Shown here: positions 7,677 through 15,004 of the stretch, one piece after another
Numbering within the stretch: position 1 is the first letter of the stretch
Layout: every line of letters begins with the position of its first letter
Assembly (NCBI GenBank): GCA_028097945.1
Contig: JAOHFJ010000014.1
Coordinates: 1 to 22,473, forward strand
Source of the DNA: Candidatus Pelagibacter sp.
GTDB lineage: Bacteria > Pseudomonadota > Alphaproteobacteria > Pelagibacterales > Pelagibacteraceae
DNA: 22,473 nucleotides
Direction: 5' to 3'
The notes under the pieces: generated by a model
The model's input: the letters and a program-made list of their open reading frames with translations, nothing else
Database searches by the model: none
What the model was told of the DNA's origin: nothing
Translations under genes and position numbers: made by a program

Positions 7677-9122
7677 ATGTACGAAAAATACGGACAGTTT
7701 ATTGACGGTAAGTGGCAAAAATCTGCTAGCGGAGAAACTTACGATGTTATTAATCCAGCATCGGAGGAAATTATTGGCAAGGCTTCAAAGGCTAACAGTG
7801 TAGATGTCCAAAAAGCTCTTAAATCTGCTGAAAAAGGTTTGAAAATTTGGAGAAACACATCTCCTTGGGAACGTGCAAAAATAATAAGAAGAATTTCAGA
7901 ATTAATAAGAAAAAAAACTGATGTGCTGTCTAAATGGATGACTTTAGAAGTGGGAAAGCCATTAACTGAAGGGCCTGGAGAAATTAATGGAGCTGCAGAT
8001 ATATTTGAATGGAATTCAGAGGAAACCAAAAGGATCTATGGTGAAACAAATCAGAGCCGTTTTCCAAATACAAGAATACACGTTTATTATCAACCAGTTG
8101 GAGTTGTCGCTGCTTTAATTCCTTGGAACTTTCCAGTTATTTTAGCATCAAGAAAAATTTCAACAGCTTTAGCTGCAGGTTGCTCAGTAATAGTTAAGCC
8201 AGACGTAATTACTCCTGGAAGTGTAATGGAAATAGTTGATATTTGTAAAGAGGCAGGTGTTCCTGCAGGTGTTGTAAACTTATTATCAGGAGATCCTGCA
8301 AATATTTCTGAAGAACTTATTAAATCAGATATTATTAAAAAAATCTCAATAACTGGTTCAACTAGAGTAGGAAAATTAATCTTAAAACAAGCAGCTGACA
8401 AAGTTCAAAGAGTAACTATGGAATTAAGTGGACACTCTCCTTTCATAGTATTTGATGATGTGGATTTAAATAAAGTTACTGATATGGCTATCGCAGCCAA
8501 GTTTAGAAACAATGGTCAAGTTTGTATTTCTCCAAATAGATTTTATATTCACGAAAAAAAAAAGGATGATTTTGCTAAATTAATGGTTGATAAAACAAAA
8601 AAATTAAAAATTGGAAATGGAATGGATAATGATACTTTGCTAGGTCCGTTATGCACAAAACAAAGATTAGAAGGTGTTGAACAATTAGTTGAAACAACAA
8701 AAAAGGAAGGTGGCAAAGTTTTACTTGGCGGAAAAAGAGCTGCTAATTTTAATAAAGGGTATTATTTTGAACCAACAATTTTTGATAATATAAAAGATAA
8801 TTTTACCATTATGAAAGAAGAGCCTTTCGGTCCAATAGTGCCCATTTTAACTTTTAAAAATTTTGATGAAGTTATTGAAAGGGCAAATAATAATGATTTA
8901 GGTCTTTGCAGCTATATTTACACTTCAGATTTAAAAAAAGCTCAAGTAGCATCTGAGCAAATGGAAACAGGATGTGTAGCCGTGAATACAGCTGCAGTAG
9001 CTGTAGCTGAAGCTCCTTTTGGAGGTATTAAACAAACAGGTTACGGCAGAGAAGGCGGTTCTATGGCTATTAAAGATTATTTAAATATAAAATATACTCA
9101 CTTCGGAATATCCTACGAATGA
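7677..9122 (+). CDS. NAD(P)-dependent aldehyde dehydrogenase
   Basis: This is a cytoplasmic aldehyde dehydrogenase that oxidises an aldehyde to the acid. The Rossmann-side signature IPWNFPV, the GSTRVGK loop, the general base Glu249 in MELSGHSP and the nucleophile Cys283 in NNGQVCISP are all present. EEPFGPI and the C-terminal GYGREGG also match the family. The length of 481 residues fits the succinate-semialdehyde/glycolaldehyde group rather than the CoA-dependent methylmalonate-semialdehyde (IolA) group of about 500. The Glu249 motif reads ELSG instead of the commoner ELGG, and KPDV replaces the usual KPxE near the cofactor. The gene overlaps the aldolase start by 4 nt (ATGA), so the substrate is probably the aldehyde that enzyme releases. 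An intact A10 run at 8554-8563 does not disturb the frame. Confidence 0.92.
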   Translation: MYEKYGQFIDGKWQKSASGETYDVINPASEEIIGKASKANSVDVQKALKSAEKGLKIWRNTSPWERAKIIRRISELIRKKTDVLSKWMTLEVGKPLTEGPGEINGAADIFEWNSEETKRIYGETNQSRFPNTRIHVYYQPVGVVAALIPWNFPVILASRKISTALAAGCSVIVKPDVITPGSVMEIVDICKEAGVPAGVVNLLSGDPANISEELIKSDIIKKISITGSTRVGKLILKQAADKVQRVTMELSGHSPFIVFDDVDLNKVTDMAIAAKFRNNGQVCISPNRFYIHEKKKDDFAKLMVDKTKKLKIGNGMDNDTLLGPLCTKQRLEGVEQLVETTKKEGGKVLLGGKRAANFNKGYYFEPTIFDNIKDNFTIMKEEPFGPIVPILTFKNFDEVIERANNNDLGLCSYIYTSDLKKAQVASEQMETGCVAVNTAAVAVAEAPFGGIKQTGYGREGGSMAIKDYLNIKYTHFGISYE

Positions 9123-9907
9123 GAAGAAATAAATTAAAAGAATTATTTAAAAAAGGTATACCAATTATAAATACTTGGTTAGCAGTGCCTAGTTCTTTTT
9201 CTGCTGAGGTGATGGCCAATCAAGGATGGGACTCGGTCACCATTGATATGCAGCATGGGCTTGTAGATTATTCAAATGCTGTGAATATGTTGCAAGCAAT
9301 TTCAACAACAGACAGTACTCCATTAGCAAGAGTAAATTGGAATGAACCAGGACAAATAATGAAGATTCTTGATGCAGGTTCATATGGTGTAATTTGTCCA
9401 ATGGTCAGTAATAGAAAGCAAGCTGAAAATTTTGTTCAGGCTTGTCTATATCCCCCAAAAGGATATAGGAGCTTTGGTCCAATTAGAGCGAGTATTTATG
9501 GAGGAAGTGATTATGCAAAACATGCTAATGAAGAAATTCTTAAACTAGCTATGATTGAAACTAAGGAAGCATTGGAAAAGCTTGATGAAATTTTAGACAC
9601 ACCTAATTTAGATGGGGTCTATATTGGACCAGCAGATTTAAGTTTGGCTGTGGGTGAAGAACCTGGTTTTGATAGAGCAGAAAATACAAAAGCTTATAAA
9701 GAAATATTAAGAATTCTTGAGTCTGCAAAAAAAAGAAATTTACTCGCTGGTTTACATAACGGTACCGCAGAATACGCTAACAAAATGATTAAAAAAGGTT
9801 TTGACCTGGTGACAGTGGGTTCCGATAGTAGATACATTGCTTCAGGTGCAAAAACTGACCTAGAAAAGCTCAAAAATATTAAATCTTCAGTAACAAAAGG
9901 TTATTAA
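9119..9907 (+). CDS. HpcH/HpaI-family class II aldolase
   Basis: This is a metal-dependent pyruvate aldolase of the HpcH/HpaI family, which splits 2-keto-3-deoxy acids into pyruvate and an aldehyde in the cytoplasm. The conserved residues are visible: catalytic His46 in IDMQHGLVDY, Arg71 in PLARVNW, and the metal ligands Glu147 (MIETKEA) and Asp173 (GPADLS). Their spacing matches HpcH (R70, H45, E149, D175). The length of 262 residues is standard. Its start overlaps the aldehyde dehydrogenase stop by 4 nt, which implies translational coupling and sequential steps (cleavage, then aldehyde oxidation). In this cluster it could act on a deoxy-keto acid arising from the IolD product, or serve a separate sugar-acid route. 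Citrate-lyase-type activity is unlikely. Confidence 0.9.
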   Translation: MRRNKLKELFKKGIPIINTWLAVPSSFSAEVMANQGWDSVTIDMQHGLVDYSNAVNMLQAISTTDSTPLARVNWNEPGQIMKILDAGSYGVICPMVSNRKQAENFVQACLYPPKGYRSFGPIRASIYGGSDYAKHANEEILKLAMIETKEALEKLDEILDTPNLDGVYIGPADLSLAVGEEPGFDRAENTKAYKEILRILESAKKRNLLAGLHNGTAEYANKMIKKGFDLVTVGSDSRYIASGAKTDLEKLKNIKSSVTKGY

Positions 9908-9913
9908 AAAATA

Positions 9914-10159
9914 ATGTTTTACGTTTATATGCTCAAATCAAAGAGCAATAAACCTATCACATATGTTGGATATACAAATAATCTTAAAAAAAGAATTAAT
10001 CTGCATAATTCAGGAAAAGGTGCAAAATTTACTAAAGGGAGAAAATGGACGCTTATTTATTATGAGAAATTTTCTTCAAAAAATGAAGCAATTTCTAGGG
10101 AATATTATATAAAGAACAACAAGACCTTGAGAAAAAAAATTAAAAAAAAATATTTGTGA
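9914..10159 (+). CDS. GIY-YIG domain protein (YhbQ/UPF0213-like)
   Basis: This is a single-domain GIY-YIG protein of 81 residues. The two signature strands appear as FYVYML (residues 2-7) and TYVGYT, about ten residues apart. They are followed by Arg in KKRINLHN, the FTKGR turn, and the C-terminal helix with Glu in EAISREYYIK, as in small stand-alone members such as YhbQ. Such proteins are presumed nucleases, but their cellular role is mostly unknown. The protein is very basic, consistent with nucleic-acid binding. It starts 6 nt after the aldolase stop and overlaps the following glycosyltransferase by 4 nt (GTGA). It marks the change from catabolic genes to surface-glycan genes and may have arrived with that block. 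Confidence 0.85.
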   Translation: MFYVYMLKSKSNKPITYVGYTNNLKKRINLHNSGKGAKFTKGRKWTLIYYEKFSSKNEAISREYYIKNNKTLRKKIKKKYL

Positions 10160-12273
10160 AAATTTCTATTTTACTTCCTTATAAAGAAAATTTTTCACCA
10201 GAGTACCCTGGTGCTGTATCAATCTTTTTAAATTCAGTAATAAAAAAAAGTAAATATAAAAAAAATATAACTGTATACGGTTTTACAAATTTTAGAAAAA
10301 CATATGACAAAATAAAATATAAAAATATAAAAATTTCAAAAAAGATACTGGGTATTGGCAGTCAAACCCTTAAATACATAAATGAATTTACAAAATTAGA
10401 GTCAAAGAGTCCTTCAACAATTATAGAGATTCATAATAGACCAATCTACGTTCAACTACTTCCAGAAAATAAAACAAAAAAAATTTTATATTTTCATAAT
10501 GATCCATTGAGTATGAATGGTTCAAAAAATGTAAACGAAAGAATTAGACTATTAAACTTGTGTTCAAAAATTATCTTTAACAGTCAATGGTCTAAAGATA
10601 GATTTTTGACAAGCCTAGATAAAATTTACTATAAATCTGTAAAACTTGTGGTTATACGTCAGAGTGCTGATATTCAAAAAGTTAATTTAAGTAAAAAAGA
10701 AAAAATTATCACATTTGTGGGAAAATTAAATAAAGCAAAAGGCTATGACGTTTTCGGATCTGCGATAATTGATATTTTAAACAAAAATAAAGAGTGGAAA
10801 GCTGTAGTTATTGGTGACGAAGAAAGAGAGAAATTAATTTTTAAACATGAAAGATTAGATATTAAAGGTTTCAAAAAACATAATGAAGTAATTAATATTT
10901 TTAAAAAAACAAGTATTGCGGTTGTGTGTTCAAGGTGGCAAGAACCTTTTGGAAGAACAAGTTTAGAGGCATCAAGTTGTGGATGCGCTGTTATAATTAC
11001 AAATAGGGGAGGTTTGCCAGAAACCATAACAAATGGAATTATTTTAGATAATTTAACAAAAAAAGATCTTTATAATTCAATCAGTAATCTCATAAAAGAA
11101 AATAATTACAGAAAAGAGATTCAAAAACTCTCAATTAAAAATTTCAATTTAACCCATAAAAACGCATCTAAATTAATTGACGATTATAGAGGCGAGTTAA
11201 TTAATAAAAATAAAATAAATTTAGAATACGGAAAAAAATTAAAGATACTTCACGTTACAAACTTCAACGAAAGACATAATGGCAGATTATTTTATAACAC
11301 GGGAAAGAGAATAAATAATGGTTTTATAAGACTTAATCACAGTGTGTTAGAATTTAGTGATAGAGACATTGTAAGTTACTATAGAAATATCAATGATTTA
11401 GATGGATCAAAAAGGCTTAACAAAAAATTTATAGAGGTAATTAGTAATTATTTACCTGACATAATAGTTTTCGGTCATGCAGATTTAATAAAAAGGGAGA
11501 CAATTATTTTTATCAAAAAAATTTATCCAAACATAAAATTATGCCAGTGGTTTTTGGATAGAATGGATACAAAGTGGATTAAAAATTTAAGAAGATTTGA
11601 AGATAAAATTGATCTGATGGATGCAAGCTTTTGCACAAGTGATCCTAAGAGCCTTAAATTAAAAAACAATATACCTCTTTTTTATTTACCCAATCCAGTT
11701 GATGAATCTTTTGAAAAATTAAAAAATTTCAATAGTAAGCTTGATAAAGACGTTTTTTTTGCGATGAGCCATGGGGTTCATAGAGGAGTTCTTAAAAAGG
11801 GTAAATTTGATGAAAGGGAAAATTTTATAAAAAAACTAAAAAAACATACCCCAAATATTAAATATGATTTATACGGAATGGTTGAAAATCAACCCATTTG
11901 GGCTGATAATTTCATAAATAAAATTTCTAAATCAAAAATGGGTTTAAATTTAAGCCAAGGCAACCCAGTAAAATACTATAGTAGTGATAGATTTGCTCAA
12001 ATTATTGGCAACGGTTTATTGGTATTAGTTGATGAAAAAACAAGATTTTCAGATTTTTTAGGTAAAAATGAAATTGTGACTTATAAAAATATTTACGACC
12101 TAGCAAAAAAAATCATTAAATATTCTAAAAATGATAAGCTAAGAAGAAAAATTGCAAAAAATGGAAGAAATAAATATTTTAAATATTTTAACTCATTAAT
12201 TATTGCAAAATACATAATTGATAAAACTTACGGACACAGGACAAAATACTTTTGGGAAAATAAAATTAGGTAA
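10156..12273 (+). CDS. Two-domain glycosyltransferase: GT4-like N-terminus plus CgeB-like C-terminus
   Basis: This is a predicted cytoplasmic glycosyltransferase of 705 residues that joins two GT-B type units. Residues 1 to about 345 resemble GT4 enzymes, with the phosphate-binding strand ITFVGKLNKAKGYD and the EX7E motif EPFGRTSLE (Glu263, Glu271) followed by GGLPETI. Residues from about 368 (LKILHVTNF) to the end form a second unit ending in a CgeB/Glyco_trans_1_2 type segment (MGLNLSQGNP to FSDFLGKNEI). The start is a GTG that overlaps the GIY-YIG stop, and no ATG fits as well. The next gene overlaps by 1 nt. Composition is extremely AT- and Lys/Asn-rich even against the neighbours, as is common in glycan islands. 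A role in building lipopolysaccharide or another surface polymer is inferred, and donor and acceptor sugars are unknown. Confidence 0.85.
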   Translation: MKISILLPYKENFSPEYPGAVSIFLNSVIKKSKYKKNITVYGFTNFRKTYDKIKYKNIKISKKILGIGSQTLKYINEFTKLESKSPSTIIEIHNRPIYVQLLPENKTKKILYFHNDPLSMNGSKNVNERIRLLNLCSKIIFNSQWSKDRFLTSLDKIYYKSVKLVVIRQSADIQKVNLSKKEKIITFVGKLNKAKGYDVFGSAIIDILNKNKEWKAVVIGDEEREKLIFKHERLDIKGFKKHNEVINIFKKTSIAVVCSRWQEPFGRTSLEASSCGCAVIITNRGGLPETITNGIILDNLTKKDLYNSISNLIKENNYRKEIQKLSIKNFNLTHKNASKLIDDYRGELINKNKINLEYGKKLKILHVTNFNERHNGRLFYNTGKRINNGFIRLNHSVLEFSDRDIVSYYRNINDLDGSKRLNKKFIEVISNYLPDIIVFGHADLIKRETIIFIKKIYPNIKLCQWFLDRMDTKWIKNLRRFEDKIDLMDASFCTSDPKSLKLKNNIPLFYLPNPVDESFEKLKNFNSKLDKDVFFAMSHGVHRGVLKKGKFDERENFIKKLKKHTPNIKYDLYGMVENQPIWADNFINKISKSKMGLNLSQGNPVKYYSSDRFAQIIGNGLLVLVDEKTRFSDFLGKNEIVTYKNIYDLAKKIIKYSKNDKLRRKIAKNGRNKYFKYFNSLIIAKYIIDKTYGHRTKYFWENKIR

Positions 12274-13127
12274 TGTTTTCTATTATCATACCGACATTTA
12301 ATAACTTAAGTTATTTAAAATTATGCTTAGATAGTATAAAAAAAAATTCTTTATTTAATCACGAAATAATTATTCACGTAAATGAGGGAACAGACGGCAC
12401 ACTTTCATATTTAAGTGAAAAGCCTTTCAAAAAAAGTTATAGCGAAGTAAATGAAGGGGTATGTGTCGCTTTTAATAAAGCGGTCAAAAAAGCTTCTAAA
12501 AAATTTATCGTATTAGCGCACGATGATATGTATTTTTGTCCAAATTGGGATAAAGTTTTTGAAAATGAAATTAAAAAAATTTCTAATATAGAAGATTTTT
12601 TTTTATCAGGTACCATGATTCAACCTTTTCACTCTTATATTAATTTAGATTGTGGAAAAAATATTGAAGAATTTAACGAGAAGAAATTATTAAGCAGTTT
12701 ACCTAAAATAAAATTTAAAAACTTTCAAGGTTCGCATTGGCAACCGTCTTTGATTCCAATCAATACATGGAACAAAGTAGGTGGATTTAGTGAAGAATTT
12801 TCACCAGGTTTAGGTTCTGATCCTGATTTTAATTTTAAACTTTGGAATATTGGAGTAAGGCTTTTTAAAGGTTTAGGTGACTGCAGAGTTTATCATTTTT
12901 CATCTTTATCATTAAGAAAAAAAGTTTGGAACAATGGAGCAAAAACTTTTTTACTAAAATGGGGTATTACGATCAAATTTTTTAAAAAGTATTACCTTAG
13001 ATCTGATGAAGAATTTTTTGGTATTTTAAAAGATCCAAAAAGAAATTTTAAATATTTTGTAGATCTAACTAAATGTAAAATTGCATATTTTTATCATTAT
13101 TTATTAAAACAATTATTTAAATTTTAA
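12273..13127 (+). CDS. GT2-family glycosyltransferase
   Basis: This is a family 2 (GT-A) glycosyltransferase of 284 residues, probably transferring a sugar from a nucleotide donor to a surface glycan. It opens with FSIIIPTFNNLSYLKLCLDSI, which is the classic nucleotide-binding start. AHDDMYF near residue 90 supplies the DXD-like metal site. GSDPDFNFKLW near residue 184 corresponds to the acceptor/catalytic-base region. The C-terminal 80 residues are basic and aromatic and may contact the membrane. The start overlaps the preceding glycosyltransferase stop by 1 nt (TAATG), so the pair should be made together. The 3' end overlaps the convergent integrase by 11 nt, and no terminator separates them. 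Confidence 0.87.
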   Translation: MFSIIIPTFNNLSYLKLCLDSIKKNSLFNHEIIIHVNEGTDGTLSYLSEKPFKKSYSEVNEGVCVAFNKAVKKASKKFIVLAHDDMYFCPNWDKVFENEIKKISNIEDFFLSGTMIQPFHSYINLDCGKNIEEFNEKKLLSSLPKIKFKNFQGSHWQPSLIPINTWNKVGGFSEEFSPGLGSDPDFNFKLWNIGVRLFKGLGDCRVYHFSSLSLRKKVWNNGAKTFLLKWGITIKFFKKYYLRSDEEFFGILKDPKRNFKYFVDLTKCKIAYFYHYLLKQLFKF

Positions 13128-14070
13128 TTTTATTTAATGCATTGTTTTTAAATATATTTGCTTCCCTTATATAACGTCTCACCATTTGAGTTGTTTTATG
13201 TCCGGTCATTGCCATGATACTTCTTTCATCTGCACCGGACTCAGCTGCTACTGTTGCAAAACCTGATCTTAAGCTGTGTCCTGAAAAATTTTTATTTTCT
13301 ATTCCAGCTAATTTTAAACAGTTTTTAATTATTAATACTACCGACTGATCAGTTAACCTGTGATTAGTTAATGTTGAGCCTTTAGAAAATCTTCTAAATA
13401 TTGGGCCAGTTTTTATTTTTGATAAATTTAACCAATTCTTTAAACTTGTTACTGGACAATATTTTTCATTAGTGAAGTAGGGAAGTCCCTTTATATGACC
13501 TTCTCCAAATTGATCTGTTTTGGACCTCCTCAGAGTTATTTTTACTCCTTCTTCAACTAAATCTATGTCTTCATGGTCAATAGAAATTAATTCTGTTCGT
13601 CTAAACCCTCCTCCAAAACCTATGAGTATTAACGTTCTATCCCTTAATTTCTTAATTTTTTCTGTTTTTTGTTCGTCTATTGTATTAATTATTTGTTTTA
13701 AGTGATTGATTAATATAGGTTTTTTACCTATTTGAATGCTACCTTTTTTTCTTTTTATTCCCATAAGGTTTTCAATAATAACGGGATGTTTTGTATCTAA
13801 ATAATGACCTTTGAGTTTATGAACTACTCCAATAGATACTAACCTTCGTCTAAGTGTGCTTGTTTTGGAGGTGTTAGAAAGGTGTGTAAGGTATAATGAT
13901 ACAACTTTAGGTTCTGTAGGTATCGAATTAAACCCGTGTTTGGCACAAAAAGCACCAAAATCTTTGAAGTCAGATTTATACGCTCTCAACGTGTTATTAG
14001 CTTTAGAACTTTTAAGGTTTTCTAAAGTTTCTTCATGAAGCTTTTTTACATCTGTTAATAACTCATTCAT
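13117..14070 (-). CDS. Tyrosine recombinase / site-specific integrase
   Basis: This is a DNA-breaking and rejoining enzyme of the lambda-integrase/XerCD family, 317 residues and apparently intact. An N-terminal SAM-like core-binding domain (about residues 10-105, with the NTLRAYKSDFKDFGAFC helix) precedes the catalytic domain. All catalytic positions are present: Arg157 (FRRTEL), Lys184 (RSKTD), His265 and Arg268 (GHSLRSGFAT), His291 (TGHKT) and Tyr300 (RRYI). There is no extra arm-binding domain, so it resembles simple Xer-like or integron-neighbour recombinases more than phage lambda Int. It lies on the opposite strand to the glycosyltransferases at the edge of the accessory block. A 35-bp inverted repeat sits 3 nt upstream of its ATG. 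A housekeeping XerC/XerD role is less likely given the context, but cannot be excluded. Confidence 0.9.
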   Translation of the reverse strand: MNELLTDVKKLHEETLENLKSSKANNTLRAYKSDFKDFGAFCAKHGFNSIPTEPKVVSLYLTHLSNTSKTSTLRRRLVSIGVVHKLKGHYLDTKHPVIIENLMGIKRKKGSIQIGKKPILINHLKQIINTIDEQKTEKIKKLRDRTLILIGFGGGFRRTELISIDHEDIDLVEEGVKITLRRSKTDQFGEGHIKGLPYFTNEKYCPVTSLKNWLNLSKIKTGPIFRRFSKGSTLTNHRLTDQSVVLIIKNCLKLAGIENKNFSGHSLRSGFATVAAESGADERSIMAMTGHKTTQMVRRYIREANIFKNNALNKIKI

Positions 14071-14073
14071 ATA

Positions 14074-14108
14074 ATTACTAGTGATAACAATTAATTATCA
14101 TTAGTAAT
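14074..14108. repeat. 14+7+14 bp inverted repeat upstream of the integrase
   Basis: The left arm ATTACTAGTGATAA (14074-14087) and the right arm TTATCATTAGTAAT (14095-14108) are reverse complements at 13 of 14 positions. They flank a 7-nt spacer, CAATTAA. The repeat begins 3 nt upstream of the integrase start codon and lies in the 82 nt shared with the divergent small membrane-protein gene. Two 11-14 bp inverted arms around a 6-8 bp spacer is the usual layout of a tyrosine-recombinase crossover core (dif, loxP and FRT share it). An autoregulatory operator is the main alternative. There is no T tract, so it is not a terminator. No second copy was noticed by eye in the window. Confidence 0.75.
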
Positions 14109-14136
14109 ATATTAAGTGATTTTAGATGTCAATACG

Positions 14137-14142
14137 TATAAT
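14137..14142 (+). promoter_or_regulatory. Candidate -10 box for the small membrane protein and MGMT-family genes
   Basis: A TATAAT hexamer lies 10 nt before the ATG at 14153. Transcription would begin within a few bases of the start codon, giving a near-leaderless message, and no Shine-Dalgarno is present. No good -35 is visible at the proper distance. The inverted repeat at 14074-14108 lies just upstream and could influence this promoter. Confidence 0.4.
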
Positions 14143-14152
14143 TTAAGAACTA

Positions 14153-14317
14153 ATGATTAAATTTATTCTTCCTATAGTAGTATTTATAGCTGCTGTTTAC
14201 GGAATTTCCTATTTCTGGACAAACTCAAACTCAAAAGGTAAAAAAATGATTGCTTTAGGCTTAATAATAGCCCTTATTGTAGGCTTATTTCTTACAATTT
14301 ACCTAATTTTTGACTAA
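14153..14317 (+). CDS. Small two-helix membrane protein, 54 residues
   Basis: This is a short gene of 54 codons. The product has one hydrophobic helix at about residues 3-21 (IKFILPIVVFIAAVYGISY), a short polar basic turn (NSNSKGKK), and a second helix at about 32-52, so a hairpin inner-membrane protein is expected. The stop overlaps the ATG of the MGMT-family gene by 1 nt (TAATG), the same coupling seen between other real gene pairs here, which is the best argument that it is translated. A TATAAT lies just upstream. No known family is recognised and no function can be assigned. Possibilities include a small stress or transport accessory protein, or a leader whose translation opens the downstream start. 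Confidence 0.6.
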   Translation: MIKFILPIVVFIAAVYGISYFWTNSNSKGKKMIALGLIIALIVGLFLTIYLIFD

Positions 14318-14592
14318 TGAAGCTTGTAGGTACTGAATTTCAACTGAAAGTATGGGCTTATTTGAGGAAAATACCTCGTGGAAGTGTTAAAACCTACTCT
14401 CAAGTGGCTAAAGACATAGGAAAACCGCTCGCTGTACGTGCTGTGGCCAATGCTATAGCAAAAAACCCTTATGCACCCAAAATTCCTTGCCATAGAGTTA
14501 TAAGAACTGACGGATCGCTTGGAGGCTATTCAGGCAAAGGAGGGGTAAAAACTAAGAGATTTTTACTAAAAAAAGAAGGTATAAGGCTCTAG
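14317..14592 (+). CDS. MGMT-family O6-alkylguanine-DNA alkyltransferase, DNA-binding domain only
   Basis: This protein belongs to the family that repairs O6-alkylguanine by moving the alkyl group to its own cysteine. The acceptor Cys58 sits in the expected IPCHRV motif, so this is not an ATL protein, in which Trp takes that place. Tyr27 in VKTYSQVA and the arginine finger Arg41 in RAVANAIAKNP belong to the helix-turn-helix that flips the base, and GGYSGKGGVKTK closes the active site. The 91-residue length covers only this C-terminal domain. The usual N-terminal ribonuclease-H-like domain of Ogt/Ada (total 160-180) is missing, as in some short bacterial members. Start and stop are clean, so the shortness looks natural. 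The gene is coupled to the small membrane-protein gene by a 1-nt overlap. Confidence 0.88.
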   Translation: MKLVGTEFQLKVWAYLRKIPRGSVKTYSQVAKDIGKPLAVRAVANAIAKNPYAPKIPCHRVIRTDGSLGGYSGKGGVKTKRFLLKKEGIRL

Positions 14593-15004
14593 AATTGTTA
14601 TTTAACGGGCGATCGGGTCTATTAGCCCCTATTTCATTGTATTTTTTACCCACACACCAGTCAGTTGCACTTTAAAATCAATGATCGCAAAAAAAACACC
14701 CTCTACGGCCGTTTAAACGGTATATTCAGTACACGCAATGCTTGTAGAATTATTAATTGTTGCTGCTTTTAGAGTAGTCTTAAACACCCTATTTTGCTGG
14801 ATTTTAGCCTTTCAATCTTTAATTTTTTAACAGTTTATCTTGTAAAAGCTTGATTAAAGCATCTCTTTAAATTTATTTAATACTTTTTTTACCTAAAATA
14901 AGCTTTATTTTTCAATGTTTATTTGAATTTTTTATTATATGTATAAATGATACTTACCTATTAATTAACATATCACTTTAATTATATAATCTAAGTCACT
15001 GTAT
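14593..15004. other. 412-nt stretch without a clear gene; GC-rich left half, AT-rich right half
   Basis: This stretch lies between the convergent MGMT-family and AEC-carrier genes. By hand count 80 of 210 bases at 14601-14810 are G or C (about 38%), against 33 of 190 at 14811-15000 (about 17%). The left half contains two overlapping palindromes, ACGGCCGT and CCGTTTAAACGG, within 14704-14720. It also has long partly open frames on both strands: minus-strand codons 14632-14811 are interrupted by one TAA at 14713-14715, and plus-strand codons 14626-14769 are open. No start, ribosome-binding site or known motif supports a gene. A gene remnant, a mobile-element remnant or a structured RNA are all possible. 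No convincing intrinsic terminator was found for either flanking gene. Confidence 0.5.

Noticed and set aside
14738..14830. Plus-strand frame of 30 hydrophobic codons starting ATGCTTGTAGAA
   Set aside because: It has no ribosome-binding site or neighbour coupling, lies in a block open in several frames, and matches no family I know. It is mentioned only as part of the unexplained GC-rich block.
14593..14830. Permuted alphaproteobacterial tmRNA or SRP RNA in the GC-rich gap
   Set aside because: No tag-peptide reading frame with an alanine-rich end and stop, no tRNA-like acceptor pair, and no SRP apical motif was found on either strand.
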